Part shown: positions 14,986-23,034 of the stretch, one piece after another
Layout: the number at the start of each line of letters is the position of its first letter
How positions within the stretch are numbered: the first letter of the stretch is position 1
NCBI GenBank assembly: GCA_029268085.1
Contig: JAJUHD010000005.1
Location: forward strand, 1-29,642
Direction: 5' to 3'
DNA length: 29,642 bases
DNA from: Bacillota bacterium
Lineage (GTDB): Bacteria > Bacillota > Clostridia > Oscillospirales > Oscillospiraceae
Position numbers and translations under genes: made by a program
The notes under the pieces: generated by a model
Database searches by the model: none
Seen by the model: the letters and a program-made list of their open reading frames with translations, nothing else
What the model was told of the DNA's origin: nothing

Positions 14986-16589
14986 CTAACCCTTGTTCCT
15001 TTCAATAAACGTTTTAAAAAATCAAGCAACGCTCTTAGGGGTGCGGTCATTTTCCAAGTGGTAGAATTGACTAAAATATCCCATTCGGCCACTGCCTGAT
15101 CCCACTCGGCGACCGCCTGATCCCGCTCGGCGACCGCCTGATCCCGCTCGGCGACCGCCTGATTCCGTTCGGCCACTGCCTGATCCCGCTCGGCGACCGC
15201 CTGATCCCATTTGACCACCGCCTGATCCCGTTCGGCCACTGCCTGATCCCGCTCGGCGACCGCCTGATTCCGTTCGGCCACTGCCTGATTCCGTTCGGCG
15301 ACCACCTGATTCCGTTCGGCCACTGCCTGATTCCGCTCGGCCAGCGCTTGATCCCGTTCGGCCACCACGCGGTCATATTCCACTATTTTTGGATCTGGAA
15401 TACCAAGCAGTTTGTGCATAGCCTCCAGCAAATGGGGTCTGCCCTCAAAAACATTGCTGATTGGCGGTAATATAGGTGGTGAATAGCCTTCAAACGATTT
15501 TTCTGGTAAGTCAATAGTGTCGCAAATTAAAGAAACATAAAGGTCGGCAGTTTTCCTGATAAGTTCTGTCAGTTGTTTGCTTTTATCAGCAATAGTTAAA
15601 ATTGCTTGATTTACCGTTTCCAAGGCAGACTCTACCGGCTGGCTAATACTCAGGGTCTCCGCTAAAAATCCGTTAACTGTATTACCTCGAAAATCGTGCA
15701 TAATACAAATACCTGGTATACCCATGGAAGCGGCACAGCCTATTCCATGGACTCTTGCGCCGATTACCAAATCAAAACGGTGATATATATCATAATAATC
15801 TTTTGCATCATATGAATAAAAGACCTCTGTATCGGGGAAATCACTATGGGCAAACGGCAATTCGTCAATATAGTGGCATACCAACGAAAAACGATGTTCA
15901 GGGTATTCACGCTTGAGCCGGCGGAAAAGGGCCAACAGATAATTGTACGTTTCTGTTGAAACACAGTTGTTAATCTCGGAACGGTTTACATCACATGAGT
16001 AAATTAATCCGATATGCTTGACTGTTTCAACGGTACGAATCTTTTCGGGCGCTGAACTGCATAGGGAAGGGCAGGGCAAAAATCGGGGTGCGGGAGAAAT
16101 GTGTTCGCTCAGTATCTCTACAAATTCAGGCGATCTTACCGTAAACAGCTTGAATCGGCTAAGGTTTCTCATGACAAGCTCACATTCGTCCTGTATGCGG
16201 TTTCCTATTCCAAGCGCAATAACAGGCAAATCATATTTTTCAATTATTTCATACAGATCAAAGCATCTGCTGTTTGACCATTCAGGAGTTCCGGCAAATA
16301 CGACAAGATCAATGAATCTCCCATCAGTAGTGAGCTTGAATGAATTGTCACGAAATCCGACCCGAAAATTTGCGTCAGCGGCAAATGTCAGTTCGTCAGT
16401 CATAAAAAGCTTAACATTACGTAAATTACATACTGGCTGAATATCTGTTCGCAAGTCAGGGTGTCGATTATAAATAATCGCATTGAAACCCTCGGGAAAC
16501 ACTGACTTCATGAGATTGATCGTCCCGAACAGAATAAACTCGTCACCAACATTCCACTGTCGCGTCGTTGAAAAAAGGATATTGAGCAT
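14982..16589 (-). CDS. Polysaccharide pyruvyl-transferase-family protein with heptad-repeat tail
   Basis: About 535 residues in two parts. Residues 1-390 resemble the polysaccharide pyruvyl transferase (CsaB/WcaK) family: an N-terminal TRQWNVGDE turn, VFAGTPEW, GIGNRIQDE, TVRSPE, and the family's GARVHG motif (277-282) before MGIPGICI. Such enzymes add ketal pyruvate to sugars. Residues 407-504 are 14 tandem seven-residue repeats (consensus QAVAERD). After them comes NSTTWKMTAPLR, a motif often found at the C-terminal end of glycosyltransferases carrying coiled coils. I use the ATG at 16589, one base after the stop of the GT9 gene, with an AAGGA site eight bases upstream. A TTG at 16610 and ATG at 16607 are also in frame. 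It overlaps the rgpF-like gene by four bases. Confidence 0.82.
   Translation of the reverse strand: MLNILFSTTRQWNVGDEFILFGTINLMKSVFPEGFNAIIYNRHPDLRTDIQPVCNLRNVKLFMTDELTFAADANFRVGFRDNSFKLTTDGRFIDLVVFAGTPEWSNSRCFDLYEIIEKYDLPVIALGIGNRIQDECELVMRNLSRFKLFTVRSPEFVEILSEHISPAPRFLPCPSLCSSAPEKIRTVETVKHIGLIYSCDVNRSEINNCVSTETYNYLLALFRRLKREYPEHRFSLVCHYIDELPFAHSDFPDTEVFYSYDAKDYYDIYHRFDLVIGARVHGIGCAASMGIPGICIMHDFRGNTVNGFLAETLSISQPVESALETVNQAILTIADKSKQLTELIRKTADLYVSLICDTIDLPEKSFEGYSPPILPPISNVFEGRPHLLEAMHKLLGIPDPKIVEYDRVVAERDQALAERNQAVAERNQVVAERNQAVAERNQAVAERDQAVAERDQAVVKWDQAVAERDQAVAERNQAVAERDQAVAERDQAVAEWDQAVAEWDILVNSTTWKMTAPLRALLDFLKRLLKGTRVR
15078..15371 (-). repeat. In-frame tandem repeat, 14 units of 21 bp
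   Basis: Fourteen 21-bp units encode seven residues each (QAVAERD, with N, W, K and V variants). The DNA copies are nearly identical over long stretches, so the array is a candidate for copy-number change by slippage without breaking the reading frame. The repeat predicts a long alpha-helix or coiled coil with Ala/Val at the hydrophobic positions and Glu/Arg pairs outside. Confidence 0.93.
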
Positions 16590-16590
16590 T

Positions 16591-17814
16591 TCATAATTCC
16601 TTTTCATCAATTATTTGGTCAACCAGCTCACGCATTTGCTCATAGCTGATTTTATCAATACACTCACTTGGTTCCCCCTGTTGCAGGCGGCGCAGACACT
16701 CCGCGTTTCTTTGTCCGACAATACTCCAATCCCAGTTGCAATAAAAGCATGGCATCTCTGTATAAGCGACGAGCGGTAAAGTGTCGCTTGGCTTCACTTC
16801 CTCAATATGGTAAGGGAGAAATCGTCCAAAAAGCCAGCCTCCAACATTTGCAACGGAGGGGGTATTCGTTGCACAGGCAATATGTACGCCGCTGGTGTCA
16901 TTTGATACTACAAATTGGGCATTACCAATGATGTCAATAATATCCGATACTGAGGTTCTACCGGTTAGATCAACCATGCACATGGTGACAAGAGGATTCA
17001 AATGTGCCTTTAACCTGTCTGAAACCCATTGCTCACTGGCAACACCGAGAATAACGCCGAGTAACCCCGTCTTTTCATAAATGTAGTTGGCAATTTGTGC
17101 GAATCGTTCGGCCGGCCAGAACTTCTGGCTGAGTGAGCCGCCAGGATAGAGAACATAATAATCACCCTCTATGAAATGCTGTTCCCCGTAAGGCAAATAA
17201 GGGACCGTCGTTTTGTACTCAGGGATACCAAGGCCTCTTACAAAAGCACCGTAATAATCAAATTCACTCCTGGCATCCCGCGGATAAGGTATAAAGGTAT
17301 CATATAAGAAATTGACCATTCGAACCCAGTGTTCCCCGCTGTTGCCGGGTTTAGTCTCGATTGCTATACGTTTGTTGCATTTAATTGCCGCCCCTAAAAT
17401 ATCCGCCAGCGGGTACTTGGAAATCTGCGGCTGTAATAATATGTCGTATTTGTCGGTACGCAGGTCAGCTATCAGTGCAATAAGTTTTTTATAATCGATA
17501 TCATGAGGTTTGAAGTCTGCACAGATGATCCTGTCAAATATACCCAGACTCTCAAAAACGGCTTTGGCGGAAGACAGGCATACCACCGTCATTTCTCTGT
17601 CATGATAAAAATCACGTATTGCCTTTGCGGCGCTTGTAAACATTGTACAGTCGCCAATTAAGTCGAGGCGAAGCAGGATGACTTTACGGCTATTGTATTT
17701 CCATAAATGGAGCTTTGCGAGGATCGCGTACTTCCAGAATAAACGCAGTTCATTTTTGTTTCTGCGTAAGAAGCCTGCGATCTTATTAATGAAAGTCTTC
17801 ATTGTTTTGCTCAC
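16591..17814 (-). CDS. Glycosyltransferase family 9 (heptosyltransferase-like)
   Basis: A 407-residue GT-B protein of the ADP-heptose transferase family. It has a basic, amphipathic N-terminus, then ILLRLDLIGD (46-55, the family's opening strand-loop), YPGGSLSQKFWP at the start of the C-terminal domain, and VSNDTSGVHIACA with the acidic residue and Gly-Val-His of the donor site. GT9 enzymes move heptose from ADP-heptose to a growing glycan. It directly follows hldE, and gmhA/gmhB are in the same operon, so ADP-heptose is the expected donor. The GTG start at 17814 overlaps hldE by 29 bases; an ATG at 17802 is an alternative. C-terminal Cys residues (CFYCNWDW, ECLRRL) could bind a metal or form a disulfide, but I cannot show it. 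Confidence 0.9.
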   Translation of the reverse strand: MSKTMKTFINKIAGFLRRNKNELRLFWKYAILAKLHLWKYNSRKVILLRLDLIGDCTMFTSAAKAIRDFYHDREMTVVCLSSAKAVFESLGIFDRIICADFKPHDIDYKKLIALIADLRTDKYDILLQPQISKYPLADILGAAIKCNKRIAIETKPGNSGEHWVRMVNFLYDTFIPYPRDARSEFDYYGAFVRGLGIPEYKTTVPYLPYGEQHFIEGDYYVLYPGGSLSQKFWPAERFAQIANYIYEKTGLLGVILGVASEQWVSDRLKAHLNPLVTMCMVDLTGRTSVSDIIDIIGNAQFVVSNDTSGVHIACATNTPSVANVGGWLFGRFLPYHIEEVKPSDTLPLVAYTEMPCFYCNWDWSIVGQRNAECLRRLQQGEPSECIDKISYEQMRELVDQIIDEKEL

Positions 17815-19252
17815 TCCGCTCCATTGACTGCTTTATCTTCTCAATAATACTGGTGGTAGACAATCCTTGTTCCAACTCGATAAACTCTACTCTGCCGCCG
17901 TAAGAGCGTACAAATTCTCCACCCGCTATTTCTTTGCCGGCCCAGTCTTTTCCTTTGACGAGCACATCGGGCTTGATTTGCTCTATCAGCGCCTGCGGCG
18001 TATCGTCATAAAATGGAATTACAAAATCTACACACTCGAGTGCAGACAAAAGCGCCATACGATTTCTCAGATCCACGATGGGGCGTGTGCTTCCCTTAAT
18101 CCGACGGATGGATTCATCGGAATTGACGCCGACAACCAACACATCGCCGAAGCGCCGGGCCTGAATAAAACTGCTGACATGCCCGGCGTGAAGTATATCA
18201 AAACATCCGTTTGTGAAAACAATCCGCTTGCCCTGGCTTTTGAGTCTGTTAATTTGCGCAACACAGTCTTTCAAATCAATGTATGACTTTGAACATGTAT
18301 ATAAAGCCGTGTTTAATTCCTCAATTGTTGTCTGTGCGGAACCGAATTTTGATATGACAATTGACGCCGCGGTATTTGCGATTTTAACACACTCATCTAA
18401 ACTGAATCCCGCACCCATTGCAAGAGCTATCGTTGTGACGACCGTATCACCCGCGCCTGTGACATCGACAACCTCCTTGACGACGGTGGGGTAATCGCTC
18501 TTTATTCTGTCAAAGCGGTTAATAATTGAAATACCCTTTTCAGAACGCGTAAATACCAGGAAATCAATATCATTCTCGTCGCATAATTGTAAGGCGGCGG
18601 CTTTTATATCGCTTTCATTGGGGATTGCCGGCATCCCTGTCAGATCCATAAATTCTTTGTTGTTAGGTGTAAGTACCGTCGCCCCTTTGTACTTTGAGGC
18701 TGACTTTCCCTTCGGGTCAACAAGAACTGGAATATTACGTGCTTTCGCATTTTTTATAATAGCTTGCGACAGTTCTTCCGTTATGAATCCCTTCGCATAG
18801 TCGGAAATAATGACAACGGTAATATCCTTCAGAAATTCATCTGTCGCGTCAATTATGCGTCTAAAAATATTATTGGACGGCGGTACAATCGTTTCCTCGT
18901 CTATCCTGATAAACTGCTGGTTACTTGCAGCCACGCGGGTCTTAACGATCGTATTGCCCTCAATAAATATAAAGCGATCATCCACGCCAAGCTCATGTAA
19001 GGTGTTGCGAAAAAACGCTCCCTCACCGTCATTGCCGACACGCCCTGCGGCCCGGACTCTGGCGCCAAGGCTGGTAGCGTTTAAAATAACATTGCCTGTG
19101 CCTCCAAGCTTACGCCTGACTTCTTTTTGGTGCAGTACAGGTACAGGCGCCTCGGGCGAAATACGATCAACATTACCCAAAATATACTTGTCAACCATCA
19201 TATCGCCAACAACAAGTACGAATTGATTACGAAAATCTTCTAACTTACTCAA
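17786..19252 (-). CDS. hldE: Bifunctional heptose-7-phosphate kinase / heptose-1-phosphate adenylyltransferase
   Basis: A full-length 488-residue HldE. Residues 1-325 are a ribokinase-type (PfkB) domain: VVGDMMVDKY near residue 14, the GGTGN loop (50-54) and the catalytic DVTGAGDT (263-270). Residues 340-485 are a nucleotidyltransferase domain with TNGCFDILHAGH (347-358, the HxGH-type motif) and the C-terminal STTSIIEKI, typical for this family. It phosphorylates heptose 7-phosphate at O1 and later adenylylates heptose 1-phosphate. GmhA and GmhB of the same operon supply the other steps. The start is TTG at 19252, with a GAGG site seven bases upstream. Only one base separates it from the preceding gene. 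No clear HldD epimerase is in the window, so the product may stay as ADP-D-glycero-D-manno-heptose. Confidence 0.96.
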   Translation of the reverse strand: MSKLEDFRNQFVLVVGDMMVDKYILGNVDRISPEAPVPVLHQKEVRRKLGGTGNVILNATSLGARVRAAGRVGNDGEGAFFRNTLHELGVDDRFIFIEGNTIVKTRVAASNQQFIRIDEETIVPPSNNIFRRIIDATDEFLKDITVVIISDYAKGFITEELSQAIIKNAKARNIPVLVDPKGKSASKYKGATVLTPNNKEFMDLTGMPAIPNESDIKAAALQLCDENDIDFLVFTRSEKGISIINRFDRIKSDYPTVVKEVVDVTGAGDTVVTTIALAMGAGFSLDECVKIANTAASIVISKFGSAQTTIEELNTALYTCSKSYIDLKDCVAQINRLKSQGKRIVFTNGCFDILHAGHVSSFIQARRFGDVLVVGVNSDESIRRIKGSTRPIVDLRNRMALLSALECVDFVIPFYDDTPQALIEQIKPDVLVKGKDWAGKEIAGGEFVRSYGGRVEFIELEQGLSTTSIIEKIKQSMERSEQNNEDFH

Positions 19253-19253
19253 A

Positions 19254-20198
19254 TTATAACCTCAATTCGCTGATTACCGCGCTTGCAAGCAACGGTAACA
19301 TAATCTCGTGGGTTCCGATTAAGTTATATCCTTTACCATTTCGCAATGTGGGACGTTTCACGACATTTGTCAGAGGTCTGTATTGAGTTTGCATATCCAT
19401 GTTAACGGTATTAAGCCCGCTCATATCGTAACCCAGGTTTTGAACGATAGAAAAAGCTTTCAAAAATACCTCGGGCAAAATAACCGCTGACCCGATATTA
19501 AAATACACGCCGCCGTTTGCTAGGTTTGGTAATATAGACGTAAACGCGAGGAAATCCTTGTACGACGCCGCGCCAATTGCCGCACCCGACGCTTCCGGAT
19601 GCATATGCGTAATATCGTCGCCAATAGCAACCGATATAAACGCGGGAATGCCCAGCTCATAAGCAGTATTCAAGATACTGTAACCGCCGAATTTAAAATT
19701 ATTGTCAGCAATATATCGACCGAGGGAATATCCAAGCCCCGTACCGGTTTTGTAGGCGTTGTTGACGGCTTCATTATGCATCCTACCTGTTTCTTCCGCC
19801 ATACCGAACTCTCCCTCGCCAAGAACGGCTTGGACGTCTTCACTGGTCTCTCCAATCATCGCAATTTCAAAATCATGAATGGATGCAGCTCCATTCATAA
19901 GTACTGCCGATATAATACCAAGCCTCATCAGGTCAATGATAATGCTTCCCAAACCACATTTAATGACATGTCCGCCTATTGCAAATATCACGGCACGCTC
20001 GTTTTTCTTTGCATCCGCTACAAGCTTGACAACATCCTTGAGATCCTTCGCGGTCAGTATATCCGGCATTAAATCCAGGACGCTGTCGTTTTGCACTGCC
20101 GTAGGAGGCGGAGCGAATTGATGAATGTTTACTTTGTTCTTTCGCTTCTCGATCGAGTAGCGATTAAGTTTAGACAAATCAATATTGTAATATTGCAT
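19254..20198 (-). CDS. Deoxyhypusine-synthase-like protein in the ADP-heptose operon
   Basis: A 314-residue soluble protein whose core resembles the deoxyhypusine synthase fold: GGHVIKCGLGSIIIDLM (75-91), then NGAASIHDFE (102-111), which matches the NAD-binding 'GAN-x-x-HD' region of that family. The position where deoxyhypusine synthases have the GGG-x-x-K stretch with the catalytic lysine here reads GGVYFNIGSA (229-238), so the lysine is absent. Bacteria have no eIF5A substrate, so a different reaction is expected. I recall related proteins beside hldE-type genes in other anaerobes, but the function is not known to me. The ATG has a GGAGG site eight bases upstream. It lies one base before hldE and four bases after the SDR gene, so it is almost certainly co-expressed with heptose synthesis. 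Confidence 0.8.
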   Translation of the reverse strand: MQYYNIDLSKLNRYSIEKRKNKVNIHQFAPPPTAVQNDSVLDLMPDILTAKDLKDVVKLVADAKKNERAVIFAIGGHVIKCGLGSIIIDLMRLGIISAVLMNGAASIHDFEIAMIGETSEDVQAVLGEGEFGMAEETGRMHNEAVNNAYKTGTGLGYSLGRYIADNNFKFGGYSILNTAYELGIPAFISVAIGDDITHMHPEASGAAIGAASYKDFLAFTSILPNLANGGVYFNIGSAVILPEVFLKAFSIVQNLGYDMSGLNTVNMDMQTQYRPLTNVVKRPTLRNGKGYNLIGTHEIMLPLLASAVISELRL

Positions 20199-20202
20199 AT
20201 GT

Positions 20203-21042
20203 TCAGCCTCCGCATCTGCTCATGATGCGCTTTATTTTCTCTGGGTCTCCCCAAACACCCGGCGAATCATATGGACGATCGGGATACTCGCCATAAGCCA
20301 GACGGATACCCAGGTTATGTTCTTTGATAAAGCGTTCAATGCAATCCGCCAGCGGTTCCGGTTTACCTGTACAGAGATTTGTGATGCCGCAAACTTCCTT
20401 TTGTAGACTGGCTCGAACGATAAGCCGTGCAAGTTCACGGATATCAATAAAGTCATATTGGTTTTTCCCGGACGTAAAAGGAAAGCGTGTTTTTCCCTCT
20501 GCTGCCGCTTGCATAAGCTTTGCAAAAATACTATGACCCTTAATATCGTCACATATGATGTAATAGGCGCGAAACCAATGGAAAACGCAGTCGCTCTGCG
20601 CTGTTGACAGCAAAAGGCTTTGACGCATGGCATTTTTAGCAATCCCATATTGTGTCTGCGGATTACAAGGGGTGTATTCATCTATAGGGCCTTCCCAATA
20701 ACCCACCTCATGCATTGTACCCAAGCACGACAGAATTGGGAGGCCGCCCGTTATCATATTATTGCAGAAGGTAATATGGTCGGAAAGGTATGCCATATGC
20801 GCAGGAGAGTTATGTATAAAACCATCTTTCCAGGCAAGGTGTATACATACATCCGGCGCGCCTAGCTTATGATAAATGTCTTTATCTCCAGAAAAAATAG
20901 GAGTTTCCGCTACGGTAGCGCGTGCATCCAGGCCTTCCCGATGGTTTACCGCTACAATGACATCATGACCAGAATCCAATAGCTCTTGCACAACATACTT
21001 GCCGATATAACCGTTTGCACCGGTGACCAGTACTTTACTCAT
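20203..21042 (-). CDS. NAD(P)-dependent SDR, dTDP-4-keto-6-deoxyhexose reductase-like
   Basis: A 279-residue extended SDR with VTGANGYIGKY near residue 6, a GTMHE stretch supplying the catalytic Ser/Thr, and QYGIAK as the YxxxK pair. The overall pattern (CLGTMHEVGYWEG, HWFRAYYI) resembles reductases that act on dTDP-4-keto-6-deoxy sugars in making fucofuranose or 6-deoxytalose. It overlaps the end of rmlD by eight bases and comes right after rmlB-rmlD, so it may draw on the same 4-keto intermediate and make a second dTDP-sugar. An alternative is an HldD-like epimerase, given that hldE is two genes away, but it lacks features I would expect from HldD. Substrate is uncertain. Confidence 0.82.
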   Translation of the reverse strand: MSKVLVTGANGYIGKYVVQELLDSGHDVIVAVNHREGLDARATVAETPIFSGDKDIYHKLGAPDVCIHLAWKDGFIHNSPAHMAYLSDHITFCNNMITGGLPILSCLGTMHEVGYWEGPIDEYTPCNPQTQYGIAKNAMRQSLLLSTAQSDCVFHWFRAYYIICDDIKGHSIFAKLMQAAAEGKTRFPFTSGKNQYDFIDIRELARLIVRASLQKEVCGITNLCTGKPEPLADCIERFIKEHNLGIRLAYGEYPDRPYDSPGVWGDPEKIKRIMSRCGG

Positions 21043-21892
21043 CTATATACCCCGTCATTTCATCCAGATAGTGTCGTAAGGATGTTTCCCAATGCGGCAA
21101 ACGCTGAAATCCATTTTCATCAAGAGAGCGTTTGCTTAGAATCGAGTTCTTCGGTCTGATGGCTTTTGAATGATAATCTTCACTGCGTATAAAATTGACA
21201 ACTGTGCTTTTTCCGGCACAACGTAGAATCGCATTGGCAAAAACGGCCCATGAGCATATGCCTTCATTTGTGGCATGATATATTCCATATTTTTCAGTGA
21301 GCACCATGTTGCAAAGCAACGGCGCGAGATCGGCAGTGAAGGTCGGAGAACCTATCTGGTCTCCAACAACAGTAACTGTGTGATGCGTCTCCGATAGATG
21401 TAAAATTGTCTTTAAGAAATTCTTTCCCTTAACACCAACTGCCCAGGACGTGCGGACAATATAAAACCGTTCCAGCAGTTCCTGTATGACGCATTCTGCT
21501 GCATATTTGCTTTTTCCGTATTCGTTAAGAGGTTTTGGGATATCATTGATCTCATATGCAGAAGTCTTTCGGCCATCAAACACATAGTCTGTTGACAAAT
21601 AGAGCATTTTTGCGTCAACTAACCGACAGGCTTCGGCAACATTTCTTGTCCCGTCTACATTGACTGCCCAGCATTTTTCCGGTTCATCTTCCGCCTTGTC
21701 AACGGCTGTATATGCTGCACAATGAATAAGCGCATCGGGTTTATAATGCGATATCCTTTGGAGCACTGCGTACCTGTTTGTAACGTCAAGATCTTTTGAT
21801 GATACGCCTATAAACTCTATGCCAAGCTGTCCCATTTTTCGGGCGACATCATACCCTATTTGTCCGCTAGCCCCTGTCAAAAAAACTCTCAT
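21035..21892 (-). CDS. rmlD: dTDP-4-dehydrorhamnose reductase
   Basis: About 285 residues. It makes dTDP-L-rhamnose by reducing dTDP-4-keto-L-rhamnose. Visible features are FLTGASGQIGYD at the N-terminus, CAAYTAVDKAEDEP (the RmlD signature), STDYVFDG, and YGKSKYAAE with the YxxxK pair; GDQIGSPT follows. I start at the ATG at 21892, which has a GAGG site upstream; a longer frame to 21910 adds six residues without family support. With rmlA, rmlB and rmlC in the same operon the pathway is complete. A 49-base gap separates it from rmlB. Confidence 0.95.
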   Translation of the reverse strand: MRVFLTGASGQIGYDVARKMGQLGIEFIGVSSKDLDVTNRYAVLQRISHYKPDALIHCAAYTAVDKAEDEPEKCWAVNVDGTRNVAEACRLVDAKMLYLSTDYVFDGRKTSAYEINDIPKPLNEYGKSKYAAECVIQELLERFYIVRTSWAVGVKGKNFLKTILHLSETHHTVTVVGDQIGSPTFTADLAPLLCNMVLTEKYGIYHATNEGICSWAVFANAILRCAGKSTVVNFIRSEDYHSKAIRPKNSILSKRSLDENGFQRLPHWETSLRHYLDEMTGYIDE

Positions 21893-21941
21893 TAGTACCT
21901 CATACCACATTTCTTTGCGCTGGTCAGCTTATATCAGCGGT

Positions 21942-22961
21942 TCATCTGTTTCCATACATCCGTTCATAATAATGCCGATATTCTCCGTTCACGATATTTT
22001 GCCACCAGTGGCGGTTGGCAAGATACCATTCGACAGTTTTCTGGATGCCCTCCTCGAACTTGGTCGTGGGCAGCCATCCCAACTCATTCTTAATAAAGGT
22101 CGGGTCAATAGCGTAACGCCTATCGTGACCTTTTCGATCTGTTACATATACAATCAGATCTTCCGTTTTTCCCAGAATAGTGATAATCTTCCTGACAATA
22201 TCAATATTCCGCATTTCGTTATGGCCGCCAATGTTGTAAACCTGCCCTATTTTGCCTTTTTCAAGAATCATATCAATAGCAGAACAGTGGTCGTCAACAT
22301 AGAGCCAGTCGCGGACATTTAAGCCGTCACCGTATACGGGAAGCGGTTTATCTTCCAAAGCGTTGATAATCATCAATGGAATCAGTTTTTCAGGGAACTG
22401 ATACGGTCCATAGTTGTTGGAGCAACGGCTGATCGTAACAGGCAGTCCATATGTCCTGTGATATGCCATGCAGAGCAGGTCTGCGGAAGCCTTGGACGCG
22501 GAATACGGAGAAGATGTATGCAACGGCGTTTGCTCGGTAAAGAACAGGTCCGGTCTGTCAAGCGGGAGATCGCCGTAAACTTCGTCGGTGGATACCTGGT
22601 GGAAACGCTCAATACCATACGTGCGGCAAGCATCAAGGAGAACCTGAGTGCCTATAACATTTGTTTCCAGAAATACAGCGGGGCTTTCGATGGAACGGTC
22701 AACATGGCTTTCAGCCGCAAAATTTACCACAATATCCGGCTTTTCGTTTTTGAAAAGGTCATACATCGTTCTGCGGTCGGCAATATCCGCGTGTATAAAT
22801 TTCAGCTTCGGATCGTCAATAACAGGCGCGAGTGTTTCTAGATTGCCCGCATATGTCAATTTATCCACGCATAGCAGCTCGTAATTGGGGTGCAGCTTTC
22901 TCATATAGAAGATAAAATTGCTTCCTATAAAACCGCAGCCCCCGGTAATGATTATTTTCAT
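21942..22961 (-). CDS. rmlB: dTDP-glucose 4,6-dehydratase
   Basis: A 339-residue SDR with all RmlB marks: GGCGFIGSNF near residue 8, AESHVDRS, STDEVYGDL with the catalytic Thr-Asp-Glu, YSASKASAD carrying the YxxxK pair, NNYGPYQFPEKLIP, and GDGLNVRDWLYVDDH. It converts dTDP-glucose to dTDP-4-keto-6-deoxyglucose, the branch point for rhamnose and possibly for the neighbouring SDR. A GAAGGG site precedes the ATG. A 73-base gap separates it from the exporter ATPase gene; I see no convincing promoter in it. Confidence 0.97.
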   Translation of the reverse strand: MKIIITGGCGFIGSNFIFYMRKLHPNYELLCVDKLTYAGNLETLAPVIDDPKLKFIHADIADRRTMYDLFKNEKPDIVVNFAAESHVDRSIESPAVFLETNVIGTQVLLDACRTYGIERFHQVSTDEVYGDLPLDRPDLFFTEQTPLHTSSPYSASKASADLLCMAYHRTYGLPVTISRCSNNYGPYQFPEKLIPLMIINALEDKPLPVYGDGLNVRDWLYVDDHCSAIDMILEKGKIGQVYNIGGHNEMRNIDIVRKIITILGKTEDLIVYVTDRKGHDRRYAIDPTFIKNELGWLPTTKFEEGIQKTVEWYLANRHWWQNIVNGEYRHYYERMYGNR

Positions 22962-23034
22962 TTGCTTACCCTTCCCCGAATCGTGTCACTGTATAATAAT
23001 GGTGCATGTTGACTGTTCTTGACCTTTCGAAATG

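Noticed and set aside
15078..15371. CRISPR-like regular repeats
   Set aside because: Units are contiguous 21-mers without spacers and stay in frame inside a gene.
15071..15376. Repetitive reading frames in other frames across the heptad array (Trp/Pro/Asn/Gly-rich proteins)
   Set aside because: They are frame shadows of the 21-bp repeat; the frame with catalytic domain and tail continuity is the pyruvyl-transferase-like gene.
20203..21042. HldD (ADP-heptose 6-epimerase) assignment for the SDR near hldE
   Set aside because: Sequence pattern fits dTDP-4-keto sugar reductases better, and it is coupled to rmlD; kept only as an alternative.
22962..23034. Possible internal promoter before rmlB
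   Set aside because: TATTATAC-like box seen but no acceptable -35 partner.
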